Below, one piece after another: positions 50,206-58,165 of a DNA stretch of 64,000 nt. Each line of letters opens with the position of its first letter. The stretch's first letter is position 1. The notes beneath the pieces were generated by a model that saw only the letters and a program-made list of their open reading frames with translations, was not told where the DNA came from and made no database searches. A program made the translations under genes and the position numbers. The DNA comes from Bifidobacterium colobi (lineage in GTDB: Bacteria > Actinomycetota > Actinomycetes > Actinomycetales > Bifidobacteriaceae), in NCBI RefSeq assembly GCF_018555455.1, contig NZ_JAFEJU010000004.1, positions 186,001 through 250,000 on the forward strand, read 5' to 3'.

Positions 50206-50847
50206 TCAGTCCAGATGATGCAACGCGCGAATAATCCTGCAACGGTCTTCAATAGTTCCCTCATCGGCACACATCGTCGCATACCAGCGCGGATTACGCA
50301 GGGTTTCTGCTCCGGAATCATCAGTGTCGATGAGCGTATGCAGGTCATTGGCGTACTGGAAATGCAGATGGCTGAGCAGCCCGCCCTCACTGAACGCAGC
50401 ACGCGAAGGCAACGGCGCAATGGTCAGCAGCCAACGGAATGGGCTATCTTCCGCATGCGAATCATCGGTCACGAACACATAAGTCGGTGAGCCCTCCAAG
50501 CCATGTGCAATCACATGATCGATGCGATAGTCATAGGCGTCAAGGTTCGTGTTGTCTTCCGCATACCAGGTGATACACACATCGGCGTCCGCGTTTTCAG
50601 GCTCGCCGACGGTCCAATACCCAATATGAATGATGTTCTCCGGGCTGGTGGTAGAGCAGGCCATAGCCCAGAACTTGCGGATGCCGTTCGCTGCCATCGG
50701 CGCCATCTGAGGATTGGCAAGCACAGCCTGCTCCGCCTTGTCCCAAGTACTGCGAATAGTTTCATCCTCGGCATCAATATAATGCTCGAAGCTCTCCCAG
50801 TCCCCAAGCCAGTCGGTGAGTTTGAAGTTTGCTGATCGGTCACTCAT
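50206..50847 (-). CDS. ZinT-like calycin domain protein, cytoplasmic
   Basis: The 213-residue protein resembles the ZinT/YodA calycin domain: LTDWLGDWESFEHYID at the N-terminus, a beta-rich middle (IIHIGYWTVGEPE, YDYRIDHVIAHGLEG), and HLHFQYANDLHTLID with NPRWYAT near the end. Secreted ZinT binds zinc or cadmium; this copy lacks a signal peptide, so it would be cytoplasmic and not act as the usual periplasmic carrier. Metal binding is inferred from the His-rich C-terminal motif. GAGGT sits 5 nt before the ATG at 50847 and only 2 nt before the alternative ATG at 50850. It is followed by the ECF ATPase gene's end. Confidence 0.75.
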   Translation of the reverse strand: MSDRSANFKLTDWLGDWESFEHYIDAEDETIRSTWDKAEQAVLANPQMAPMAANGIRKFWAMACSTTSPENIIHIGYWTVGEPENADADVCITWYAEDNTNLDAYDYRIDHVIAHGLEGSPTYVFVTDDSHAEDSPFRWLLTIAPLPSRAAFSEGGLLSHLHFQYANDLHTLIDTDDSGAETLRNPRWYATMCADEGTIEDRCRIIRALHHLD

Positions 50848-50866
50848 CATGTACCTCTTTCGATTG

Positions 50867-52390
50867 TTATTCGGTTTTTGAATAAGGATGTTCTAGGTTG
50901 ATGATGGAGGTGCACCAGCCGGCGGCGAGTTCCTCGTCATGCGTGACTACGAGCACGGTTTTGCCTTGTGCGGCGAGCTGGTGGAGAAGTTCGCCCACCT
51001 GTTCCATGTGGTATCGGTCGAGGCCGCTGGTCGGCTCGTCCAGAATGATGAGATCCTTGCCGCACATCAATGCCGATCCGATAGCCACGCGCTGTTTCTG
51101 GCCACCGGACAGACTCATCGGATGCCGGTCGACGAACTGTGTCAGGTCCAAATCCTCGAGCACCTGATTGCAGCGTTCGATAATTGCCGGATCGGTTTCG
51201 TTAAGGCCGAGCAGTAATTCCTCGCGCACACTGTCGGAGAACAGCTGGTAGTTGACGTCCTGCATGACCAGGAATCCGGTACGCGTAAGATCGCGTGGCT
51301 TGGCTGGTTTGCCATTCAGCATCACTTTGCCGGATACCGGTTTGATTAGGCCAGTGAGCGTACGGACCAGCGTGGTTTTGCCGCAACCATTATGGCCCAT
51401 CAAGCCGATGATTTGGCCGGAATAGAAATCAAGGTCCGGGATGGTTCGTGAGAATCCGTCGCGTCCGCGGTAGCCGATGCTGAGATGGCGCGTGGACAGT
51501 AGCGGTCTTGAATTTGAGCTGGACGGCTGCGCAAGATTGTGCTGCATAGATGCCGAACCGGAACCGTCGCCCATATTGGAAGCCGTAAGTTCGCGTTCGT
51601 TCGTTTGCGATTCCAGTAGCGCGATGCGTTGCCTGTACGGCTGCAGATCAAGCGTGCGCAATCCCATTGCGGCGATGCAGCCGGGGGAGAGCGCGAGGAA
51701 TTCGCTGGCTTCGTATTCGTGTGATATGCGCCCGTTGTCGAAGATGACGTATCGGTCGGCGATGCCGTTCAGCCAGGCAAGCCGATGCTCGGCGACAACA
51801 ATGGTCATACCTGAAGCTTTCAGTTGCGCGATGAGCTCGCGCATTTCCGCGATTGCCACCTTGTCCAGATTGCTGGTGGGTTCGTCCAACACGAGCAGCT
51901 TCGGATGCAGCATGGTGGCCGCAGCTAAGGCGATGCGCTGCTTCTGGCCGCCTGATAGATGGAAGATGCTGCGATCCAGCAAGGGTTCGATAGCAAATCG
52001 CTGCGCGGTCTGTACGATTCGGTGGTTGATTGCTTCCGGTTCCAAACCCATGTTTTCCGCGGGGAATGCCAGTTCGTCGATGACTTTGGCGTTGAAATAT
52101 TGGGTTTTTGGATTCTGGAATACGCTGCCGACTACAGGGGTAAGTCGGTCGATTGATTCTGCAGCGGTATCGAATCCGCAGGTACGCTGCTCTCCGTTGA
52201 ATTCGCCGTGGAAAAATTGGGGAATCAGACCGTTGATGATGCGCGAATACGTGGTTTTACCGCATCCGCTGGCACCACACAGCACAACGCACTGTCCGCT
52301 CGGAATGCTCAACATGGTGTTGATTACAGCAGGTTCGTCGGCATGGTCATAAGTAAACGACACGTTGTTGGAATAGACTTCTGCGGTCAT
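50867..52390 (-). CDS. ECF transporter double ATPase (A components fused)
   Basis: The 507-residue protein carries two ABC domains: GASGCGKTTYSR near 40 with LSGGQKQRIALAAA and LLVLDEPTSNLD, and GHNGCGKTTLVR in the second half with LSGGQKQRVAIGSA and LIILDEPTSGLD. The fused A1-A2 form is typical of energy-coupling-factor importers in bifidobacteria. It powers uptake together with the T and S components encoded just upstream on the same strand. Its ATG overlaps the T gene's stop codon (TAATG). Confidence 0.93.
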   Translation of the reverse strand: MTAEVYSNNVSFTYDHADEPAVINTMLSIPSGQCVVLCGASGCGKTTYSRIINGLIPQFFHGEFNGEQRTCGFDTAAESIDRLTPVVGSVFQNPKTQYFNAKVIDELAFPAENMGLEPEAINHRIVQTAQRFAIEPLLDRSIFHLSGGQKQRIALAAATMLHPKLLVLDEPTSNLDKVAIAEMRELIAQLKASGMTIVVAEHRLAWLNGIADRYVIFDNGRISHEYEASEFLALSPGCIAAMGLRTLDLQPYRQRIALLESQTNERELTASNMGDGSGSASMQHNLAQPSSSNSRPLLSTRHLSIGYRGRDGFSRTIPDLDFYSGQIIGLMGHNGCGKTTLVRTLTGLIKPVSGKVMLNGKPAKPRDLTRTGFLVMQDVNYQLFSDSVREELLLGLNETDPAIIERCNQVLEDLDLTQFVDRHPMSLSGGQKQRVAIGSALMCGKDLIILDEPTSGLDRYHMEQVGELLHQLAAQGKTVLVVTHDEELAAGWCTSIINLEHPYSKTE

Positions 52391-53079
52391 TATCGAATCA
52401 CCCTGGCAATATCAAGCACCAACGGAATCATTACGACAATCATCATGAGCCAATCCACGATTCGCATGCGGATTTCAGTACGCGAGGTGTGCACGCCTTC
52501 ACGGCCAAGGCCTTTGGTCAGTGCCGCCACAGACAAATCCTGAGCCACATTGGTGGCGTTCATCAACAACGGGATGAAGATGTATTCCAATGATTGCGCG
52601 GGATGACGAACCAATCCCCATCCGCCTGAGGCGATACCGCGCAGGGCCATCGCATTGCGAATCTGCCGGTAATCCTCGGCTATGGTGGGAAAGAAGCGAA
52701 TCACGACCACGCAAGGGATTACCACGGATTCAGGCGCATGCATGCGACGCATCGCACAGATAAATGCGCTGGGGGAGGTGGTTGTGAACGCGTATGCGCC
52801 GGTGATGAAACATGGCAGCATCATCGTGCAGCCAACCGACAAAGCGGCAACCACATGCAGCCACGGCAAACCAAAAGCGTCTGGATCCAGGAAACCCAAT
52901 CCGGTAAGTACGGCAAAGGTGAGGCCGAAATTCGCGGTCATTTTCCAACGGCCCGCAACCGCAAGCGGCACCAAAAACAACAGAACCATGATGATCTGCG
53001 TAATGACGCTGACGTGGAAGAACAGCATGAGATTTGCGGCCAGGAGCAGGAATAGCTTGGTCCGCGGATCAAGTAGCAT
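52390..53079 (-). CDS. ECF transporter T component
   Basis: The 229-residue protein is an EcfT-like membrane coupling subunit with about five hydrophobic segments (LFLLLAANLMLFFHVSV, IIMVLLFLVPLAVAG, FGLTFAVLTGLGFLD and others) and the cytoplasmic coupling helix motifs ALRGIASGG and AALTKGLGREGVHTSRTEIR. I start it at the ATG 53079, which overlaps the S gene stop by one base (TGATG); a longer frame to 53151 would overlap the S gene by 73 bp. It couples ATP hydrolysis to substrate release. Confidence 0.9.
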   Translation of the reverse strand: MLLDPRTKLFLLLAANLMLFFHVSVITQIIMVLLFLVPLAVAGRWKMTANFGLTFAVLTGLGFLDPDAFGLPWLHVVAALSVGCTMMLPCFITGAYAFTTTSPSAFICAMRRMHAPESVVIPCVVVIRFFPTIAEDYRQIRNAMALRGIASGGWGLVRHPAQSLEYIFIPLLMNATNVAQDLSVAALTKGLGREGVHTSRTEIRMRIVDWLMMIVVMIPLVLDIARVIR

Positions 53080-53741
53080 CAGACGATGCCGGCCTTGATG
53101 AAGTGCTTCTTCATCATCTTCTGGCCAAACCAGCCGCCGATAATCGCGCACACCAAGATCGCGGCCATCGAGATGAAGAACGTGCCGGTGTTAATGTTCG
53201 CGAACACGCCATCAATGTAGGCCGCATCCTTGCCGCGAGCCTGAAGGCTGGCGATATAGGCGTCCCTCATGAACCAGAGCGGCAGAATCGGACCGGTGAG
53301 CCCATAGGATAACACCACGTAGCTGACCAGCAGCAGCGCCTTGCTCTTGTACTTGCCAACGCGGGCAATCACATCGGCGGCCACCGGGAATACGATGCTG
53401 GCGATGAACGAGAGCACGAAATGACCGGAAATGAAGAGGAACAGGCCAATGACCACGCCCATGACGGTAATGCCACCGAATTTGCCGAGTCGTGCGGCCA
53501 GCAGCATGTAGACGCAGCCGGAAATCAAGGCGGCGATGGCAGGCAGGAAAATGGAGCCGAAACCACCGGTGAACAGGGTACTGACCAACGTGGCCACGCA
53601 CACCATCACAAAGTACAGTGCGGCGAACACGCCGATGGTGATGAGGTCGGCGACCTCGAGTTTACCGGTATTAGCAGGTTTGCCGGAGCTCTGATTAGCG
53701 GTCTGGGCGGTGTTGTCTGCGGGCGAATGCGAAGCGGTCAC
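53079..53741 (-). CDS. ECF transporter S component, Trep_Strep type
   Basis: The 220-residue protein has a polar N-terminus (1-28) and about five membrane helices (LITIGVFAALYFVMVCVATL, IFLPAIAALISGCVYMLLAA, ITVMGVVIGLFLFISGHF, FVLSFIASIVFPVAAD and a C-terminal one). Its layout matches the Trep_Strep/MptA-like S components, which bind a vitamin-like or metabolite substrate that is not yet settled. It starts at GTG 53741 after GGAAAG. It heads the S-T-A operon, an arrangement with a dedicated ATPase (group I ECF). Confidence 0.82.
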   Translation of the reverse strand: MTASHSPADNTAQTANQSSGKPANTGKLEVADLITIGVFAALYFVMVCVATLVSTLFTGGFGSIFLPAIAALISGCVYMLLAARLGKFGGITVMGVVIGLFLFISGHFVLSFIASIVFPVAADVIARVGKYKSKALLLVSYVVLSYGLTGPILPLWFMRDAYIASLQARGKDAAYIDGVFANINTGTFFISMAAILVCAIIGGWFGQKMMKKHFIKAGIV

Positions 53742-53814
53742 AATACTTTCCGTTTCATGCGAGGGAACTTATACCTCTCGCCAATGTATCGGGGATTGGG
53801 AGGAAAGGCAATAC

Positions 53815-55248
53815 CTAATTTTGGAATCGGATGGTGGCTTGGAACTTGGTTGGTTCCGGCTGGCTGAGTTCCAGGGTGGCGTGCATGGCTTGGCAGGCGG
53901 CGTCTGCGATGGAAAGGCCAAGGCCCACGCCCGGTGTGGCGCTGATGCGTGAATTCTGGCCGCGATGGAACGGCTGAATGAGTTCGGCCAAATCGTCGGG
54001 TAGCGTTTCATCGGTGGAATTAGTCACGGTCAGCATTACGCCAGTCGTGGATTGACTGTCAGCGCCATTGCTGTCATCATCAGCGTTGCCCTCCACGGCA
54101 GCATTAGTATGCATTGCGGTGCTGATTGCAATATCAATGGACCCGTTGTCCACGTTATGTACTGCGGCGTTTCGCAACAGATTGCTTACTGCCAATCCCA
54201 GTAATGCAGGGTTCGCGGACACTGCAGCATCACCTTCGATGCTGACGGCAATCTTGGCTTGGGCGACTGCATCATCAATATCAACAAGTGATTGTTCAAC
54301 GAATTCATGTAAGTCAATGCTGCTCGCAATCTGAGCCTTATCGCCGCCAATCGTGCCGCTTTGAATGCGAGACAACGTAAGCAACGCCTGCACGAGTTCG
54401 GCGCCTCGTCTATTGGCTGCGAGCGCACGACGCACCGATGGCTCCACGTCGGCTGGGAAGCGGCCTTGGGAGAGCGGCGCGTCAAGATTGGTTTCCACTG
54501 CGGCGATGGGCGTGCGCAGTTCGTGCGAGGCATTGGATACGAATCGTCGTTCGGCTGCCGCGCTGGCTTCCACGCGGTCGAGCATGCCGTTGATGGAATC
54601 GACCAGTCGGTCGATGTCGTCATGGCCGGGTTTCACATTGATTCTGGCGCTTAAATCATTCGGCTGCAGCGAGGAAACCTGCTTATCCACTGCGGTGACT
54701 CGCCGGGATAGCATTGTGCCGATCAGCCATGCGGCAAGCACGGCAATGAGGCCAAAAACTGCCAGCGCGATGATGGAGACCGTGCGCATGCTGGTGGTCA
54801 GCGTGTTGGCGACGACGTTCGCCGTGTTGATCATCACGCCGTTGTATTCGTCGAGAATCCAAGGGCTGCCGTTTTTGGTTTGTTCCTTTGCTGTATCCCA
54901 TTCCTCGGAGTTAAAGGGCACGTACAGTTTCATGCCGTCGAGATTCTGTCTTGTACCCGTATAGCAGACTAATGCGCTGACTCCGGTGCCATTGACGGTA
55001 GGCGCGGTTTCGGCGTCCATGCCTGTGGTGACGGAAACGGTACCGTCCGAGTTCGCGCACATGGTCATGGTCTGGCTCGCTTCGGCTGTGGTGCGTGCCA
55101 CGATGACGTTCTGCGTAATAATCAGTGCTGTCATCATCACGATAATGATGAGCGCGATGGCCAGCGTGATTTTCGCGCGGAATGATTTCGGTGTGAGCTT
55201 GCCGGCGATGGCAGTAAAACGCGTTTGCAACGATTGGAATACTTGCAT
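53815..55248 (-). CDS. Sensor histidine kinase
   Basis: The 477-residue protein has TM1 at about 28-47, an extracytoplasmic region of about 110 residues, TM2 near 157-180, a HAMP linker, and the kinase core: H242 in NASHELRTPIA, N box NLLRNAAVHN and G box GVGLGLSIADAACQ. It should phosphorylate the response regulator encoded just upstream on the same strand. The next region, facing the other way, encodes two lipoproteins and a MacAB-like pump, so a cell-envelope or antimicrobial signal is a likely input, by context only. Confidence 0.93.
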   Translation of the reverse strand: MQVFQSLQTRFTAIAGKLTPKSFRAKITLAIALIIIVMMTALIITQNVIVARTTAEASQTMTMCANSDGTVSVTTGMDAETAPTVNGTGVSALVCYTGTRQNLDGMKLYVPFNSEEWDTAKEQTKNGSPWILDEYNGVMINTANVVANTLTTSMRTVSIIALAVFGLIAVLAAWLIGTMLSRRVTAVDKQVSSLQPNDLSARINVKPGHDDIDRLVDSINGMLDRVEASAAAERRFVSNASHELRTPIAAVETNLDAPLSQGRFPADVEPSVRRALAANRRGAELVQALLTLSRIQSGTIGGDKAQIASSIDLHEFVEQSLVDIDDAVAQAKIAVSIEGDAAVSANPALLGLAVSNLLRNAAVHNVDNGSIDIAISTAMHTNAAVEGNADDDSNGADSQSTTGVMLTVTNSTDETLPDDLAELIQPFHRGQNSRISATPGVGLGLSIADAACQAMHATLELSQPEPTKFQATIRFQN

Positions 55249-55251
55249 ATG

Positions 55252-55302
55252 GCTACCCCTCAGTCATGCTTCGCGCGCCGGCTCCCCTGGCAAGGGGAGT
55301 CA
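55252..55302. repeat. Dispersed repeat, copy 3
   Basis: This copy runs from CTACCCCTCAGTC to CTCCCCTGGCAAGGGGAGTC, with the hairpin CTCCCC-TGGCAA-GGGGAG. It sits between the response-regulator and kinase genes and may reduce read-through into the kinase. Confidence 0.65.
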
Positions 55303-55323
55303 GAACCAAGTTAGAAAAACGGT

Positions 55324-55995
55324 TCATGCGAGTCGGTATCCTTCCCCGCGCGTGGATTCGATGGTTTGGGCATCGCCCAGCTTGCGTCGCAGTGAGTAGA
55401 TGGTGGATTTGACTACATCAGCTGGTTCAACGGCAGCCGCGTTATCCCAAACGGTTTCATAGAGCTCGTTCACGCTTACATAGCCGCCGTCCGCACGCAT
55501 GAGCTCAAGCAATATGCCGTACTCCTTGGGCGTGAGTTTGACGAGAGTGCAGCCTTGGTCACGGAATACGAGACGCCGAGTGGTGTCGAGGGTCAGGTCG
55601 CCGTGCGTAAGCACCGCGGCCGTAGCATGACCTTTGCCCGCACGGCGTTGCAGCGCTCGGATCCGGGCCAACAGTTCCGGGTAGGCGAACGGCTTGGTCA
55701 GATAATCATCAGCGCCCAAATCAAGACCGCTCACCCGGTCGCTCACTTCAGCGGCGGCCGTCAGCATGATTACCGCCACGGGCATCCGGTTCGCGGCGAT
55801 GGTGGCCATCACCGCATCTCCTGAGAGCACCGGCAGATCACGATCCAACAGCACGATATCCACGGTTTGATCGGCGAGCATTTGCAGCGCTTCCACTCCG
55901 GTTGCCGCCACGCATGTGGCGTAACCTTCGTAACGCAGAGCGTCATCCAATGCGGCCGCCAGTTCGCGGTCATCCTCGACAATCAGAATCCTCAT
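55324..55995 (-). CDS. OmpR-family response regulator
   Basis: The 223-residue protein has a receiver domain (MRILIVEDDRE, phospho-acceptor D51 in VLLDRDLP, Lys in DDYLTKPFA) and a C-terminal winged helix (LTPKEYGILLELM, VVKSTIYSLRRKLGD, ESTRGEGYRLA). The ATG at 55995 is the best start by homology. It is cotranscribed ahead of the kinase gene. Tandem GGTAA half-sites with an 11-bp period at 56076-56091, in the divergent intergenic region, are the obvious candidate binding sites. Confidence 0.94.
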   Translation of the reverse strand: MRILIVEDDRELAAALDDALRYEGYATCVAATGVEALQMLADQTVDIVLLDRDLPVLSGDAVMATIAANRMPVAVIMLTAAAEVSDRVSGLDLGADDYLTKPFAYPELLARIRALQRRAGKGHATAAVLTHGDLTLDTTRRLVFRDQGCTLVKLTPKEYGILLELMRADGGYVSVNELYETVWDNAAAVEPADVVKSTIYSLRRKLGDAQTIESTRGEGYRLA

Positions 55996-56075
55996 CTCGC
56001 GCCCTTCGCCCAATGACTATGCCATCCTATTATCCGCCCAATCGTGCGGTATTTGTTGTATTCTCGAGCGTCTTA

Positions 56076-56105
56076 GGTAAGGCGAAGGTAATGCTTTCTC
56101 TCACC
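56076..56105 (+). promoter_or_regulatory. Tandem half-site motif upstream of lipoprotein 1
   Basis: GGTAA (56076-56080), GGCGAA, GGTAA (56087-56091), then CTCTCACCG. The same arrangement is found at 57190-57219 upstream of lipoprotein 2. Direct repeats one helical turn apart are the usual binding mode of OmpR-family regulators such as the one encoded here. Confidence 0.6.
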
Positions 56106-56181
56106 GTCGGCGCACCGGATAAGGCGTTGAATGGAGGTAGCCGCAGCGAAGCGGCAATTACGAGCATTGGAGGGGCAGATC

Positions 56182-57078
56182 ATGATCCGCGAACACAATG
56201 GCGGTGCGGCATATGTGCGGCCGGTCATCCGCAGCATGATGAAAAGTCTGGCGGTACTGGCATGTCTCATATCAGTGGCGTCATGTTCATCTTCGACCGC
56301 GACCGTTGGCACCGATGCCAATAGTGCAAGTTCGGCCGAAAAGAACGCCGACAATACGCCACAATCAGCGGATGACACTGGCAGCAATCCATCCGCCAAC
56401 TTCAGTACCGACGAACTGGAGACCATCGCCAAACGATTCGCAGCCTGCCTGGTTGAGAAAGGATTCGACGCGAAAGTCACCGGAAGCTATGGGTTGCAGC
56501 CGCTTGGCTCATCGACTGACGACGCTCCGCAAACCACCGTGGTGGTTCGCCGGCTCGGAGCAGACGGCACTCCGATTGTGCCCGGCCCCGGCGTGGTAAT
56601 CAGCGCTGACTCGGACCCGCTCTACCCGGACGTGATGTACACCATCGTTTCCGCCAAGGAAGGCGCATGGGTGGGATTCAAGAATTCCAAGTCGCTCAAA
56701 GGCTCCATGTATGCGGACAAGCAGGCTGATTATGCGGCATGTGAGGCTGCGAATCCTGATTTCGCGCAGCCGAATTATGCGAGCGTTACCGCGTCAGGCG
56801 GAAGCAAATCCGGTTCAAGTACCGCGGATTCCGACAATCAGCAAATCTTGATTGACTTCGCCCGCAAGGCTCGTGCGGACGGATTCGCTTGGATGGCCGA
56901 CCCCGCACCTGGAGAAACTCAGGCTGTGGAAATACCGCCTGACGTGTCCTATGAGGAACTGAAGCGATTCTTCAACACCTATTCCGGTGACCAGTGGCCC
57001 AGCCATGACGGCATTCCGTTCGGGACCTCATGCTCCGGGGAATGCGCCGCCTACAACCGTGTTCTCAGCGAACAGTGA
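56182..57078 (+). CDS. Lipoprotein 1 of the two-component locus
   Basis: The 298-residue protein starts at ATG 56182 with GGAGGGG 6 nt upstream. The N-terminus has a positively charged start, a hydrophobic stretch MMKSLAVLACLISVASC and a lipobox-like VASC, so it is probably a lipid-anchored protein after export. The mature part opens with a Ser/Asp-rich linker and has motifs shared with lipoprotein 2: KRFAACLVEKGFDAK, VWVGFKNSKSL-like, DFARKARADGFAWMADP and a proline-ending strand. Conserved Cys (AACLVEK, YAACEA) could form disulphides. Family unknown; the context suggests a sensor or accessory of the kinase/pump. Confidence 0.78.
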   Translation: MIREHNGGAAYVRPVIRSMMKSLAVLACLISVASCSSSTATVGTDANSASSAEKNADNTPQSADDTGSNPSANFSTDELETIAKRFAACLVEKGFDAKVTGSYGLQPLGSSTDDAPQTTVVVRRLGADGTPIVPGPGVVISADSDPLYPDVMYTIVSAKEGAWVGFKNSKSLKGSMYADKQADYAACEAANPDFAQPNYASVTASGGSKSGSSTADSDNQQILIDFARKARADGFAWMADPAPGETQAVEIPPDVSYEELKRFFNTYSGDQWPSHDGIPFGTSCSGECAAYNRVLSEQ

Positions 57079-57105
57079 TCGGCAGTCTTATTCGCGGATC
57101 CTTTG

Positions 57106-57143
57106 TCAGGGGAGTTGTCGGCAAACACCGACTGAGGGGTAGT
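57106..57143. repeat. Dispersed repeat, copy 4
   Basis: The stretch CAGGGGAGTTGTCGGC through CTGAGGGGTAGT shares about 33 bases with the reverse of the copy at 18559-18608; the internal GTCGG/CCGAC can pair. Confidence 0.7.
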
Positions 57144-57189
57144 CCGCAGTAATTCACGCGAATTTGTCCTGAAGCTTTTCCCAAATCCA

Positions 57190-57219
57190 GGTAAGGCGAA
57201 AGTAAGACGATTCCTCACC
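57190..57219 (+). promoter_or_regulatory. Tandem half-site motif upstream of lipoprotein 2
   Basis: GGTAA (57190-57194), GGCGAA, AGTAA (57201-57205), followed by CCTCACCG, aligns with the copy at 56076-56105 over some 30 bases. This makes the two lipoprotein genes likely co-targets of one regulator. Confidence 0.6.
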
Positions 57220-57290
57220 GACATGCCACTGCAAACGGAGTTTGATGAAGCCATCGCATACATACGAATCTTTTGCCGAAAGGAACCATC

Positions 57291-58124
57291 ATGGTTAGCA
57301 TCTTCAATCACATGCTCAATCGAACTCCACAACGCACATTAGCGGTGAGTTTCGCATCTGCATTGTGCCTGATTGCGCTCGCCGGCTGCTCTACGCCATT
57401 TACCAATCAAGCATTGCATACCGACGATAATGACAACACCGCTGGCGGCACGGATAACATCGCGACTGATGCCAATGCCAAGAAATTCGTCTCATGCCTA
57501 ACCGGCAAAGGCTTCGAAGCACAAGCTGCGGTTGCACCCAGAACGTCTGATTCATCCGGCAAAGCGAAAACCCCAACTACCAAGAACATGGTCATGCTGC
57601 GTATGCTTGATGCAAACGGCCAACCGGTTGAAGCCGGTGATAATGGCATGAGTGTGAGCACCGATTCCACCACCCAGCAGATGTACGCCAATTCCATGTT
57701 CACCTCCATCGACTACGGCACGGTATGGGTGGCGTTCAAGGATTCCACCGCGTTGGCCGGCAGCCCATACGAGTCGAAACGGCAGGATTACGCGGACTGT
57801 GAAGCCAAGAATCCAAACTTCTCTCAGCCCGCTCAGAACTTGAGCCAGACTCCCACTTACACAGATGCGGATAAGCAGGCCGCGCTTGACTTCGCCAAGA
57901 AGGCTCGCGAGAAAGGCTTCAGCTGGGTTGCCGACCCTACCGGCGATGAACCGACCACCATCCTTATTCCCAAAACCGTGAACGAAGACGAATTGCGCCG
58001 ATTCTTCAAGGAGTGCCCTGTCGGCGACGCGCACATCACCTACGGTTTTGATGGGACAGCCGAAGATTTCGGCTACGACTACACCAAAGTCATGGATGAG
58101 GCCATGGGAGTGGTGTCCTATTGA
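57291..58124 (+). CDS. Lipoprotein 2 of the two-component locus
   Basis: The 277-residue protein starts at ATG 57291 after AAAGGA. Its signal sequence ends in the lipobox LAGC (LIALAGCSTPF), so it is exported and lipid-modified. The mature part is paralogous to lipoprotein 1: KKFVSCLTGKGFEAQ, VWVAFKDSTAL, YADCEAKNPNF and DFAKKAREKGFSWVADP. The last codons and stop are duplicated in tandem directly after the gene (58104-58147). The stop falls 41 bp before the pump adaptor start, so it is probably cotranscribed with the pump. Confidence 0.8.
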   Translation: MVSIFNHMLNRTPQRTLAVSFASALCLIALAGCSTPFTNQALHTDDNDNTAGGTDNIATDANAKKFVSCLTGKGFEAQAAVAPRTSDSSGKAKTPTTKNMVMLRMLDANGQPVEAGDNGMSVSTDSTTQQMYANSMFTSIDYGTVWVAFKDSTALAGSPYESKRQDYADCEAKNPNFSQPAQNLSQTPTYTDADKQAALDFAKKAREKGFSWVADPTGDEPTTILIPKTVNEDELRRFFKECPVGDAHITYGFDGTAEDFGYDYTKVMDEAMGVVSY

Positions 58125-58147
58125 AATGGGAGTGGTGTCCTATTGAA
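58104..58147. repeat. Perfect 22-bp tandem duplication at a gene end
   Basis: The sequence ATGGGAGTGGTGTCCTATTG plus AA occurs at 58104-58125 and again, unchanged, at 58126-58147. The first copy includes the final codons and stop codon of lipoprotein 2. It looks like a recent slippage or tandem-duplication event. Confidence 0.9.
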
Positions 58148-58165
58148 GACCGATTGGAGCGTATC

